Of a DNA stretch of 64,000 nt, positions 14,179-26,583 are shown in pieces. The notes under the pieces are model-generated. The model saw nothing but the letters and a program-made list of their open reading frames with translations, made no database searches and was not told the DNA's origin. The stretch covers positions 8,209 to 72,208 of the forward strand of contig VXAA01006036.1 in the NCBI GenBank assembly GCA_013399115.1, given 5' to 3'. Source of the stretch: Anseranas semipalmata (taxonomy: Eukaryota > Chordata > Aves > Anseriformes > Anseranatidae). The first letter of the stretch is position 1, and every line of letters begins with the position of its first letter. A program made the translations under genes and the position numbers.

Positions 14179-16612
14179 TATCCACAAACTCACTTAATGT
14201 TTGTGCTGCATACATTGAAGAAGGGCATCCAGTCTTTCCTTGTGTCTCTGCTTCTTGTTTCGGAAAAGGGGATGCTGTTTGTTTCTGTTTGTTTTTTAAT
14301 TGACTTGGTAGGGAAGAATTTACGCAAGCTGTATTCCCCACTACCACCCCCAACCCCGATCTCTTCATGTAACTGACTTTTGAAACATCTATTACTTCAT
14401 TTTTGTTACTTGAGTGCTGGCGTTTTTAGCTCCCCTTTCTTCCCCTTAAATAACTCTTGGGCAATCTTTTCTTTTTTGTGCTTCCTAAAGAAACAACTGT
14501 GTCAGCTGTTTTTCTTTAAACATCAGCTTTTCATGTGGAATAGTCAATACTGTTTTTTACTAAGTCTTCTGTGAAAATGCCTCAAATAGATGGTTGCATT
14601 GAGTACCAGTCGCACAACGCTTCCCAGTCAACATATGGATGAAGAAAACAAGTAGGAGCTACTTTAGTCATGGGTAGTTACAATGCAGAGTGGTGGTTCT
14701 AGAATCCTTAAACACAAACCAGCATTTCTTTCTTGATTTTTCTTTCAGTCAATAAGCTTAAAAATAATAATAAACAAATATTTAATAAAAGTTGGAGCAA
14801 GGGATGAAAATTACAGCCAAATGAATTCTGTCTAGGAATTACTGTGTAACTAGGGAATATTCTTTCATCCTTTCAAACACAGTAACTTTTTGACATTTGT
14901 ACAACCAAATTCAAGAAGCAGACTCCTCAAAAACACTGTTACACATCCAGTATGAAAAGCTCAGATCTGATGAATGCATTCTTAACCTTGGGTCGTGAAC
15001 AAAGTCTAGAGAATTCTGTCAGATGAACTTTTATGATACAGTCAGTCCATTAGGCCCAAATTCCTAAATAGGGAATTCCTTGTAGTTTAAAAAAATATGT
15101 ATTATTTGTTAGCATCACTAAAGAAACTACTTGTAATGTGTTACTGGTCATTTGACCTCATTTTTTTCAGGATGCTTAATAAAATGCTGATTGCTTTTCT
15201 TTAGCTAGTAAAGCAGTTAATGACTTCTCCTGGCTTATTGGGATTATTCAGACAGTCTCATTGCAGATAAAAGTACTCAGTCTGTTGTTTTATAACAAGG
15301 GAAAACTGTTTGTAATCCATACTGTTTTCTTATCAGACCCTGTGCTTGGGGTATAAGTAGAGAAGGTCCTTCTCTTGACAGAAGAGCACAAGTCCATAGC
15401 GAAAACATGGGTACAAATGAAATTGGTGGTGGGCCAAATTTAGATTCCCGTTTCTTGAGTTTGAGCTTCACCATCCACGTTTGTCCATTCTGCCAGTTTA
15501 TTTTCTCCTTATATTTATTGAATACATAATTTCTTGTTCTGTCTCTCAAAGCCAGAGGTCTTTAATTTTCTGTTTGCATTTCTTCAGATCTGCAGTCAGG
15601 ATTCACTGTTAGCAGTACCGTTAAATACAAAACCACAAATATTTGTGGAGTGGCTTAATATATATCTCACTACATTGACTTAGTAACATTTTTCAGTTTT
15701 ATACTTTATACTATTTTTACATACTATTTTATTGTACTGTATTTTGTGTAACAGAAACGGCAAATAGTTGTACCTAAAACATTTTTTTTAGGGTGGATTG
15801 CCATCTGCATTGTCCAGTAAAACTGTGCAACACAGATGTCAGCTGCACAAAAATCTGCCTAATTGTTCTGACGTGACATTTTTGTCTCTTAGATCGACTG
15901 GAGCAGAAGGACTTCTTCTTTACTCCTTGCTTAGATTCTGCTGTCTAACAACTGTTTTGAGCTTGCATTATTGTGTGCTGCACTTGCCTGCTTGATACTC
16001 CAATCATATATTTTGTGCAGTTTCCCTAAACTATCTCCAGCACCCTTTTCACAACTTCCTCCTGATGGTGAAGTCCCACCCCGGGCCCATAACTTCTAAT
16101 GGCATTAATGGTTGTGAAAAGTTCAAAGAGGAAGCAAGAAGATGTTATCACAACACTAAATCATCTCATGATCTCAGTGTTGTAACCTTTTGTTTAGGAC
16201 TTTGTTGTTGCCAAAATAAGGAAAATCTAGCTTGTGGACCCCTTTTCAGTTGCTGAGCAGACTTTGAGAGATTCAGTGATTATTATGGGAGTTCTCGTGA
16301 CTAGATGTTATTTATGAAGTGTGAATGTATTCTTATTTTGATATGTTTTATATTTTCAGGGGAAAATGCATGCACAACTTGTAACCAATTACCCAGAAAA
16401 AGAATACAAGTTTTTAAACCTGTGAAACAGCAGCAAATAGTACAACTCAAATAGTCTTCCTTTTGACTTTTGAACTGAGGCCTTTCAGTTACTCTGCTGC
16501 ATGTTGTGTTCATGCATGAACCACGTATTCGTTACCTATTGCTTTTTGTAGAAACTCATGAACACCGTTACCTTAGCAGGAGTTGGAATAGGAGTGTTAC
16601 ACAACAATTAGA

Positions 16613-16659
16613 TTTTTTTTTTTTTTNNNNNNNNNNNNNNNNNNTTTTTTTTTTTTTTT
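16613..16659. repeat. Poly(T) tract containing an assembly gap
   Basis: A T homopolymer is interrupted by 18 N at 16627-16644. The gap sits inside the homopolymer, so the true length of the T run is unknown. Confidence 0.95.
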
Positions 16660-17151
16660 GATGCTCTATAACATTGTGATGTTCTCTGACCTTAGCACTT
16701 CTGAATCACTTCTGTGCTTGAGACTGCTGGCTAGGATAGTAATTATTACTGAGATTATCAAAGGTAGATCATACAGTTACATATTGGCTAAGTAAGTCAT
16801 AATGTTCATTCTAAAGTATTGTAAATATGAAGGGCACATTGTTAAAACATTTTGGATAATCTTGTTAAACTTGTTTCCTCTCCTTTGATGGATTATTGTA
16901 ACAGAAGTCATCTGTCTCAGTTTTTCCTTTCTCCCAAAGACACACAGTTTGTAAAAACTACAAAAAGACTGATTCAAACTGCAACATGTGGCACTGCATA
17001 GCAGGGGAGTGGTAGCTTCCTTTCAGCCGCTGAACAGAAACTCTTAAAATAGAGCTGTAAGGTCACAAGTTATCACCCTTAAAGCTGGTTCAGATTTTAT
17101 TTACTATGATTTTGGTGCTATTTGTTAAACATTTTGCAGTTTGGCTTGTAT

Positions 17152-17153
<2 letters not shown>

Positions 17154-17187
<34 letters not shown>
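17154..17187. repeat. Poly(T) homopolymer, 34 T
   Basis: This is a pure T run. A single undetermined base (N) lies nearby at 17213. No polyadenylation-type hexamer on the opposite strand follows it, so a retroposed copy is not supported. Confidence 0.9.
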
Positions 17188-17189
<2 letters not shown>

Positions 17190-20100
17190 CCTAAGCAGTA
17201 CACAATATTACTNTTTTAGTGTGGACATTTATGATTTATCCACTTGTGTTTGTTTGGAACATCTTTTTGTAAGCCTGCTTTTTCTTTTTTTTCGTCATTT
17301 ACATTAGAAAAAAACAAACAAACAAGCAAACTTAATTCCAGGATCATTTTCATATGTGCAGGTTAAAGTCCCCGAAAAGCCATTTCAATGTACATGTTGA
17401 GAAAAGCTTTTGATTTAACAATATCAACTACAGATTTAATTCACATAGTTTTAAAACGCTTTTTCATATGCAACATTCGTTACAATGTCAAAGCTCAGCA
17501 AGACACTTAAAGGAGGATTATTTTTTATGTGTGGATGTACTTTATTTGATTTTAGGTTCTGAACCTTCTCTGTGCAGGCTGAGTGAGAAATGCATTTCAG
17601 GAATGATCCTAGGCCTTTTACAAATTTGTTTTAACATTGCAAAATTTAAATTTTGTGGTTGCCTACCTGCTATGACATGTTGCTTGAGATGAATAAACTG
17701 AGTGGGACTGATGCTTTTTTCTTCCATAAATATTTTGCCAAAAGTCACCAGCAGCTCACCAGCTAAACTTATGTACTGAATACCATCATGCACTCAGGCA
17801 TTATTGAATTAAGTTTACTACAGGTGGTCACTGTCCCATAGTCCAGGATAAGCTGAAATAAATTCAGATATAGTGAACATAAAATAGGAGACAATGTTTC
17901 ACAGTGTGTTAGAGAAAGTATAGCAGGGTCTAGTTTGTCTGTTTGTACTTATTTTTGCAGAATAAGTTCTTAGGTGTGTTAGGTGGCAAATAATAGCTTT
18001 TCGGACATTTGTGGAGCACTATTTTTACATGCAAGGAGCATAAAAAGTACATAGATGCTCGTTTGTAAATAATGTGCTGTACAGACAGTCATACCTTCTT
18101 AGGATAGCTGAAACTGCTCATAAAAAATCTTCCCATGATCTTATTTCAGTGTATAGTTACCTTCATCTTATTTTACTGGTCAAGAACATTATTACAAAGT
18201 GACTTGTTGATTAATGCATTCATATTTCCTGTTAACAGGGACTCCAGAGTCCTGCTATCCTTAATCTTGATGGCTAGATGACTAATAGCTTTGACTATGA
18301 GCATAATCTAATTATAGTTTCATATTTGAGTGAAGCTCAGGGGCTTTGTATGTATACAGGGGCTATGTAGAAGGTGGAGGAAAATGGTCCCGAGAGAAGA
18401 GAGAATTCTGACTTGTTCAGAGACAACTAGTAGCTGAAAAACTTTGTTATCAACTGTAGGAAGCATTGCTATCGCAAGGAAAATAAAAGGCACAACTGGA
18501 TCGGTAAGCTTTATTTAAAAAAAAAAAAAAATCTAGACTGGATGGATGTTGTCTGAGGACATTTACTAAGTGTCAAGCTGTCTTAGTTTTGGTGGAATCT
18601 GCTTCAGGATATAAACTTGTCCTTGTCCTAAGTTTACTGAAGTTCTGGAGCTTGTCTTCCAGCGTTTCTTTAGATGTTCCTCTGCTTTTGCAAGGATGGG
18701 AAGAAATGGGAACTTATCTGAAAAAAATAATTCCCTCTTGGTTTGTTTGTTTTTTTTTAATGTGCTCTTTCTTTTCTGTCAACATGTTTCCATGGTAAGC
18801 AAGTTGCAATTAATCAATTAATACATGGCCTCGGTACCCAGTATCTCGATTGGTATGTGGTGAGAAACAAGTAGTGATTCCATGGATTTTGAAGAGTCAT
18901 TGGCAGTTCTGTGCTGTAAACGCAGTAAGAGATTCCTCTGGATCTTTAGAAATTCTAGGATAAGGAGGAGGAAGAAACTACAAGACTAGAGAGAGAGAGT
19001 AGAAGCAGGACTGGGGTGAAGAGAGTGGGTATTTCTGGAGTTTGTGGCTGTCAGCTTGTGAGAAGAAGGTGAATTTAGGGTTTTCTGGAGGAAGTCTGGC
19101 TTGGGGAAGCGTATGATTAGCAGGATCTAACCACTTAAATTCTGTTATCCCATCTGCCTAAAATTGGATGGAATTTAGTCCAGGAGTCCCTGCTACCAAC
19201 ACTCCTCTGTTGTTAAGCAGACAGCTCTGGAAGTCCCACTCACCTCACTAATCCCTCCAAGGGGAACTCCTAGTTATATCTGCTGCTTCTCCTCTGTTCT
19301 GTTTCAGTTCTGTTCCATGAGTCCAAAACGTGTTGACCCATGTTTGAATGTTACTTTGGTTCTTTTTAACTTCCTTGGGGAAGTTTTTATTTGCTTGTGT
19401 ATTTGGTATCAGATGCAATCTGCTGACTAATATGCCTTGATCATACAGTGTTACAAAAGCCATGCCATTACAAAAACTTAGGCCTACAGAAGGCAGTTTC
19501 TTTGAAAGAGGTGGAACCCAGGTATGTATCCTTCAATCTCCTTAAAGATTACTTCATATAACCAGACGTCAGGGATGACATATATGTAGTTATAGAAACT
19601 ATCTACAATTATTAAACAAGAGGAGGAGCTGAGAAGCAGGGTTAAATATTATTCACAGACATGTCAAATTTCTACTTGGTAATTTTCATGTTTTTCAAAT
19701 TTTTTTAACAGCTTCTCAGTTCTTCATGCACTCCTGTGTTTTGTAAAAGCTCTTGCAACAATAGCCATTCTTCCTTGCAGCCTCAGTTATTTCACACTGT
19801 CACAAATCTTAAGTTTTCTGTATTCAAATAGGAATGTGATTCTAGTGCTACCATTTTTTTTTTTTCTCATGTTATGTCTGAGAGAACACTTAACAACAAT
19901 ACACTGTTTTGACAATTTCCTGTTTTGGACGCTTTTTTGTTTGTATCTAATTTTTCCCTTTTGACTTGTAGATGCACTGTTAAACACCTTGTTTTTCAAG
20001 TTATACTGCCTCTCCTACTAAATAATCATGGTGTATTTTTTTGGCTCTTTCAGGATACCAATTATTCCCTCCTTAGGTGATATGGTTTCCCATGTAGCCT

Positions 20101-21360
20101 TTTCTTTCTGCCACATTGGGTTCAGGCTAGGCTGCTTGGTAGTTCAGGTTTCTGTAGGTATGTTTATGCTCAAGCAGGAATGTCCAATTAATTTTTTTAT
20201 GCAAAGTCCAAAGTATAATGGGAACTCAGCTCTTCATCTGTAAATCAATGTGAGTACCGGCAACCTAAATGTACCAACATTTGCCTATAGTTCCTCCAGA
20301 AAATCCATGTCTTTTCTTGCTAAGATCCTCACAAAACTGAATTTCCTAGGCATAGCAGCCAGGCATGGTTGCTGTACCTTGTCCTTATAGCATACCTTTT
20401 ACCTCTCATTTTAAAGAAGAAAATCTAGAAAGTTTTGCCTTTTAGCAGCACGACAACTTGGTATATATTCTGATTTGCTGGTAAAATGTTGATTGGAGAA
20501 GGGTAACAGTCATGTCAGGCAAAGCCTCATATGTAGTTATTATGGCAAAAAATACATATTTACAGAGCAGTTTCCTTTACATACACAATAACAGGATATG
20601 CTGTCATTTATTTTCTTGATGTAAATTATGTCTTGTTTAGTACTCGTGCTATATTTGCATCTTCTTCTATTGTAGATAATTCATTAATGTTTCATGCTGG
20701 TGTCAGTCATTCTCTATACCTTCAGTAACAAAGGGCTTTTTATCATTAGCAGGTTACCAATATGTTCAAGTGATAATGGTGAAATTACTTATTTTTTCTA
20801 AATTGGGTCAATACTCAACAAACATTATCTGCAAGTCAAATAGACTTTAGCTTGGTGGTTTGGTATTGCCTTTTGGTATTCCGGGCATGCACATACTCAT
20901 GAACACTTCTCTAGTTGGGAACAGTAAAATCATCTGCTAAGCTCTTTGGATAGTAGGAACCATAAAAAGCCAAGCATGGTTCATGTACACTCTTTGGGTG
21001 AGGCTACAAACAGACAAGCACCAGAAGTTGGAGGGGTTAAAGTACGTGTGTAAAGTGCCAGTCGAAGGTAAGGAGCCTTGATCCATGACAAGTTCGCACT
21101 GAGAGATCAGCCTGGAGCTGTTACTTGCATACCAGCAAATATAGTATATTTTCCTAGCAAAATGTGTCAAGATTTTTCAGAATTCAAAATGCCTTTTCCT
21201 TAGCATTGTCAGGAATGTTTATCTAGTAGTTCTGTGCAATGACAACTCTTACTTCAAAATATCATGAATTCTCATAAATTAACCCATATTAGCTAAATTT
21301 TTAAAGCTGTATCTTATTGAAATTGCTCTGCTTTGAAATATCATAGTAAATAAACAAAAG

Positions 21361-21938
21361 AATTGCAGAATGGTTGAGGTTAGAAGAGACCCCTGGAGGA
21401 CATCTGGCCCAGTGCCCTTGCTCAAGCAGGGCCACCACCAGCAGGTTGCCCAGGACCGTGTCCAGACAGCTCTTGAAGACCTCCAAGGAGGTAGACTCCA
21501 CAACCTCTCTGGGCAGCCTGTGCCAGTGCTCAGTCCCCTGCAGGTTTTTGTTGTTGTTTTTATTTAAAAAAAAAAAAAAAGTGTTTCCCAATGTTCAGAT
21601 GGACCCCTCCTGTGTTTCAGTTTGTGCCCTTTGCATTTTGACTTGTATGAGAGGCACACGCCTCATGCTTCAGTCCCTGAATCATCTTAGTAGCCCTTTG
21701 TTGGACTCCTCCAGTAGTTCCGTCTCTCTTGCACTGGGGAGCCCAGAACTGGGCCCAGCACTCCAGGTGTGGCCCTCACCTGTGCTGAGCAAAGGTGAGC
21801 ACCTCCCTCAACCTGCTGACAGCTCTCCTCCAGGATACCATTGGCCTTCTTTGCAACTAGGGCATGTTGCTGGCTCGTGTTCAGCTTTGGTGTCTACAAG
21901 GACCCTGAGGTCCTTTTCTGCAAAGCTGCTTTCCAGCT
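21361..21938 (-). mobile_element. CR1 LINE 3' fragment, internally deleted, minus orientation
   Basis: Read on the minus strand, this is the 3' end of an avian chicken-repeat-1 (CR1) retrotransposon. On the plus strand the terminal block is followed by the familiar reverse-complement blocks: the leader near 21430-21500 about losing the bracketing contact, the short cysteine-poor 3' coding tail near 21600-21720, and the block ending near 21938. The left edge at 21361 corresponds to the CR1 3' terminus. The element lacks most of its 5' portion, as is usual for CR1. It also seems to lack an internal stretch near 21640-21655, and a T/A-rich insertion interrupts it near 21545-21580. The 213-codon plus-strand ORF crossing it is antisense to the element and is not a gene. 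Confidence 0.92.
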
Positions 21939-24900
21939 TCGAAAGAAATGGTAACACTAAATATTTTTACTTAAGCTATGAGGGTCAGTTTCTTGTATGG
22001 TTCAGTAACTTGTAGAACCAGTTTTTTTTTTTATGGTGATTGTAGTAGTTTCATAGCACTGAAAAAATTTTGCAATTGCAGTTCGGTTGTCTTTACAAAC
22101 ATTTTTGAGATCACTTGTTATTTTTCAGTCCTACATTAAAACAGAAATGTGCAAGATGCAATATAAATAAAAGATTTCTAATGCTTAATAGAAATCAACA
22201 GTATGCAAGTCTTCTCTTTCCTAGAAATTGGGTTAAAATAAATGGAATGTAACAAGATAGCTGCCTTTTTTTTTTTTTTTTTTCCTCCCCTGCTACATCT
22301 CTTCCTCTCTTTCTCTGGGAAAAATATTTTGGCAGAAAATTCTTAACCTTCATTCTCTTTTGGATCGCTAATGGAAGAAAGGATAAATGTGGTAATAATG
22401 CTGTGGTATCTTTAGTTGGCTTGATATTACACATAAGAAATACCTCAAACTAACAGAATAACTTTTTTTGTTGTTTGGAGAGGGGGGGTCTGTCCTTTTC
22501 TCTGACATCACCCCACCCACGCTCCCGCCAAAGGCGTTATTCATTTGTTGTTACGCAGAAGATCTCTGCTTGTCAGGGTCAGTGGAGTGCTTCCCGGGCA
22601 TGAGCAGCAGTTTGTTCATTCAGGTCATAAGTCACTTTGGGCCCAAGAGCATTACAACAACATGAAGTACAGATTTGCGAGGGAGGGGAGAGCCTTTAAA
22701 ACCTGCAGTCAGATTTTAATGCTTGATGTTCTTGAAGTTGATGGCAGGCGAGGACTGTGGTATTTTTCCGGTCCACTTACGGCTTGTAGTTCTTTGCTTC
22801 TGCCCTTCTAAAACTTTCTCAGGCTGCTTAGTTCACCCCGCTCCATCGTTCAGTTTTCAAGACAATTGTCTGCGAGAATTCAAGAATTGTCTTATACCGC
22901 TATTTTTAAAATCAAACTTTGTAGATCTAATGTCTGAGCTCTGAGTGGACAGTATGCTATGCTGTCTTAAAATGACTTCAAGTTTAATAGGTGCAGAGCT
23001 CGGACGCATGCTGTACTTTTAATGTATTTAACTACTAGGGGAAAATCACACTGTAGGTAACTTTTTTTCCTAGTTCATCATGATTTATAGTTCATTGTAA
23101 TCACATAAGAATACCATACTCTCATCTCATTACCCGAGGCGCTCAGCTGGTGGGGAGAAGTCCCATTTCCGTAACTGATTTGGTGTCGGGTTTCGATGTG
23201 GTGTCCTCAGTCTTCATCGGTGTTCAGTGTTTATTCTTGGGAAGCAGTGGGCTCCTATGGGCAAAATCCTGATTTGCTTTTCCTGTAAACCTTGCTCTTG
23301 ACTCAACAGTTTCCAACACCCACAACCAAAATCAGAGCCTCTCAGGAAATGTTGCATGTGATGCATGTGCAGGTTTGGGCCTGCTGTTGCAGTGCTGCTC
23401 TTCATGCTACATTTCACATTTGTGGTAGCTCTAAGAAAAGGTTCTATTGGAGCAGTGCTCAACTGATTTCCATGTTTGGTTGGTTTTCTTTTGTTTATCT
23501 GCTGTAACAGCAATATCTGAATGTGCAAGAGCGGGTAAACATGTCAGGCTGGAGGGTTTTAAAAATATTGTAGGGATAGTGCTGAAAAATATGGGAGCGT
23601 TGTCTGCCCTCTTTCCCCTAGCTAAACCACCGCAGCATTTTAGCACTTTGTTCTAGACGTTCCCAAATGCAGATAGGGCGCTCACAGTTATGAAGACAGA
23701 GGAGGGATGGGTGGTTTCAGCAGCGCTAGCAGTGTGATAGGCAGCTTTGGTTTGTTTGCAGAGGATTCTGGAAATTGAAATCACTGTAAGACCTGCTGCT
23801 GCTTTGCCAGCTTGTATTGTTACTAAAAATAGCTATCATTAATAATTGTCAGTTCCTTTAAAATAAAATGATAAGTAAATGTAGCAATCTTCATTGTTTT
23901 TGGCATTGTTATACAATTACAATAATGAATTTGTCTGGTTAACTTATGAGGTAGTTGTCTGGAAAAACTGTTTCTTTTCAGTTTAAGAGGTTATTCATTA
24001 AATATTGCAGATTTACCTGCTGGGCACTTTTATTTTGGCTCTTGCACTAATGGAGTGGATTTGACAGTAGTTTCTAAAATATTTGAAAGGATAGATATTG
24101 TTTAAAATAGTCTAAAGAAGAAAAAATATGGAAGCAAAACACAAGATTATTAACTAGACCAGGTTAGGCTTCTCACAATAGGAAGGGGGGGAACACTCCC
24201 AGAATCCTTATGGGAAAGGGAAGTAGCTAAACCATTGAAGTATGTGTATCTTCTACCTTTGTTTCTCCTTCAGTTATTGAAAAGAAAATGGATGTGGAGT
24301 GTAAACTTCCATTTAAAAATAGTGCTTTCGTTTTTCTCCCTTAGTCTAGGTGAAGTTCTGTGACTATCCCTAAATGATGCTCAACTGAACTTTTACTGCA
24401 TGTTAAATAACATTTTTAGTGGTTCTGCTGGTATACAAAAGAAAACTCTAATATTTAGATTGACAACCAAATTTATAGACTGAGTAGCTTTTAAGCTAAA
24501 TTTGTAGTTGGTTTGAAGGGAGAATAGTGGAAATATAGTTTGTTTAACCAATTAGTGCATCCTGTTTCTTACTGTTTCACAAGAAAGTCCTGGTGTCCGC
24601 AGTTTCTGTCAGAAAAGGCTCTTTACCCGAGACAATTAAGAGACAAATGACTACTTGTGCCTTAAGTGCACAGTTGCAATCTGAAATTATCTCTGAGTGA
24701 AGTACAGTGACAGAAACCAATGAATGATTCAACTTTCAGTAATACTATCAAGCATCAAAATATAACCATTCTTATTTTCAGACATTAGAATTGATAGATG
24801 CATACAATGAAGGATTGGATTTTTTTTTTTTTATTATATTTGTCTGCTGTGTGGGAGAAGTTACTGAAAGATACTGGTATAGAAATGGTGAGACATGTTG

Positions 24901-26408
24901 AATGAACTGTCATTTTAACTATTAGTTTAGGAGGAGGAGGAGGTTGTTTTTTTTCTTTGGGGGGTAAACAAAGTCTCTATAAACAATTTCATTTGCCTAT
25001 AAGCTAAAATTGGATAGTCTTGGTTTTTTCCCCGTTTTGCAAACCTTTATGTATTTAAGCAGCAAAATTCTTTATATATACACACACACGTATATATGAA
25101 TCATGTGTGAATCATATGTGTGTCTGTGAACGTAATATATTATACAAAAAAAAAAGCCTACCTTCCATTATATTGGGACGTTTTGGGAAAAAGACATCAA
25201 TCTTTTTAAAATACAACAGTTTGGTAATGGTTATATCACATATTTTTGTACGGAAGGATAGCCTTGTTACCTTTTAATATTTCCTGTTCAGTCCTTAAAT
25301 TCTACATAACTAATGCTGACTGGCATAAGTACTCAAACTGCAGATCAGAAATATACTACAAAAGAAATCATGAAGCTTATTTTTCTTGAAGTGTTGGGAT
25401 ACTCATTCATGCAGTAAACCGTATTTAGAATGTAGAATAGGATCATATAAATTCCTTGACAAACCACAGGGTTTTTCAACACATATAGCAGCAAATTCAT
25501 ACTCAAAACTAAAATGTGTCATTTAATTAAGAAGAAATAAATGAAAGGTGAGAGAGCAGATTATCACAAGCTATTTTTCTGAGACTATGGAAAAGAAATC
25601 TGGCTTTTAAGGAATGAAGTGAAAACTATTTGTTTATTTTATAAAAATGCTAAATGATGGAAAAAGCCATTAAATCGTAAAATTCAAGTAATTTTCCACA
25701 CACTGCAAATACTGGCGAGAACCAGCTAAGGGACACTAGAAATAATAGATTTTTAGTAGTCATAACCAATGCTGCTGTCGAACCCCACAGCACGTGTGTT
25801 CCGACTTACCCCTTCCAAAGGGGTAGGTCAGTTCTGTACGTGGGAGGGAGGAGGGAGCAGCATTTCTGGCTAGAAGCCTGTTCTTGTTTAGATTTCAGTG
25901 GCAGAAGGCCTGACCTCTTTCTGCTTTCTTGTTCTCTTTTCTGTGTGATTTCATGGTGGCTGACTCGCTTCATGATTAGTCTAAAATAAATCAAGAGTTG
26001 ATTCGTACTCCTTTCCTGCCCCTGGCCCTCTCTAGCTAGATCACTGACTGCAAAGTTTCTAGAAGAATATAAATTTTGACTCTGAGGAACTATACTGTCT
26101 GGTTAAGTTTCTTTACAAGGAACCACGTGTGAGCTCCAAGTAAAAGTGGATACTTCTGAAGTAGTTCTAACGAGGGCATAAAACTAGAGAGGAATGTTTA
26201 TTAGAGAGTCTTCTTAGACTGGTTTCTCCTAGGTGACTGTTCTGGAAGCACTGAACCTCCACTATGTGAATTATTGTGATCTTGGTTGTGGGTTTGTTGT
26301 GATGTTTGTTTTGTTTTGCTTGTTTATTTGCTTTGTCTTGTTTTCTTAACTAGACCTAGCTGTTTTGCATTTATGGAAAACTAATTTCTTCTTTTGCATC
26401 TCTTCCAG
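21939..26408 (+). other. SPRED1: Last part of intron 1, no gene seen
   Basis: This is ordinary AT-rich intron with a poly(T) run at about 22266-22283, a (GGA)n tract near 24930 and a TA/CA simple repeat at 25074-25128. It ends with a good polypyrimidine tract and CAG acceptor at 26408. No coding similarity was recognised. Confidence 0.7.
25074..25128. repeat. Imperfect TA / CA / TG simple repeat
   Basis: A short alternating purine-pyrimidine tract (TATATA, CACACA, TGTGTG) with interruptions. Confidence 0.75.
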
Positions 26409-26583
26409 TAATAGTTATGCACGAGTGCGAGCTGTGGTGATGACCCGGGATGACTCAAGTGGTGGATGGTTACCACTTGGAGGGGGTGGACTAAGCTGTG
26501 TCACAGTCTTCAAAGTCATTCCCCAGGAAGAGAATAGCTGTGCTGATTTTCTTATCCATGGAGAACGACTCAGGGATAAAACG
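26409..26583 (+). CDS. SPRED1: SPRED1 coding exon 2: N-terminal half of EVH1 domain
   Basis: This 175-base exon supplies one base of a split codon plus 58 codons. The translation starts [20 protein letters not shown] and continues through LPLGGGG and a VTVFKV strand to GERLRDKT, the first half of the SPRED-type EVH1 domain. In SPRED1 this domain binds the GAP-related domain of neurofibromin and brings it to the plasma membrane to switch off RAS. The acceptor is a pyrimidine-rich tract ending TCTTCCAG. The donor is GTAACA, a weaker than average match. Intron phases are 2 upstream and 0 downstream, as expected for the mammalian gene. The ORF running on past 26583 is intron read-through. I separate SPRED1 from SPRED2 and SPRED3 by close agreement of this and the later exons with SPRED1 as I know it. 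Confidence 0.97.

Larger units (their letters stand above)
1..26408 (+). other. SPRED1: SPRED1 intron 1 (3' part; first coding exon lies left of window)
   Basis: This stretch precedes the first recognisable coding exon. That exon begins with the third base of a split codon (intron phase 2), so an upstream exon carrying the start codon is required. I looked for a start codon followed by the short acidic SPRED1 N-terminus, especially in the GC-rich patches, and did not find it. The first exon therefore probably lies left of position 1. Most of the interval is AT-rich, with short ORFs of no recognisable similarity, homopolymer runs and simple repeats. The exceptions are listed separately: two CpG-dense patches, one CR1 element and one assembly gap. 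I see no tRNA, rRNA or second gene. That the region is intronic follows from the gene model; a non-coding gene inside it cannot be excluded by eye. Confidence 0.8.

Noticed and set aside
21374..22015. 213-codon plus-strand ORF
   Set aside because: It is the antisense reading of the CR1 fragment at 21361-21938 and has no domain.
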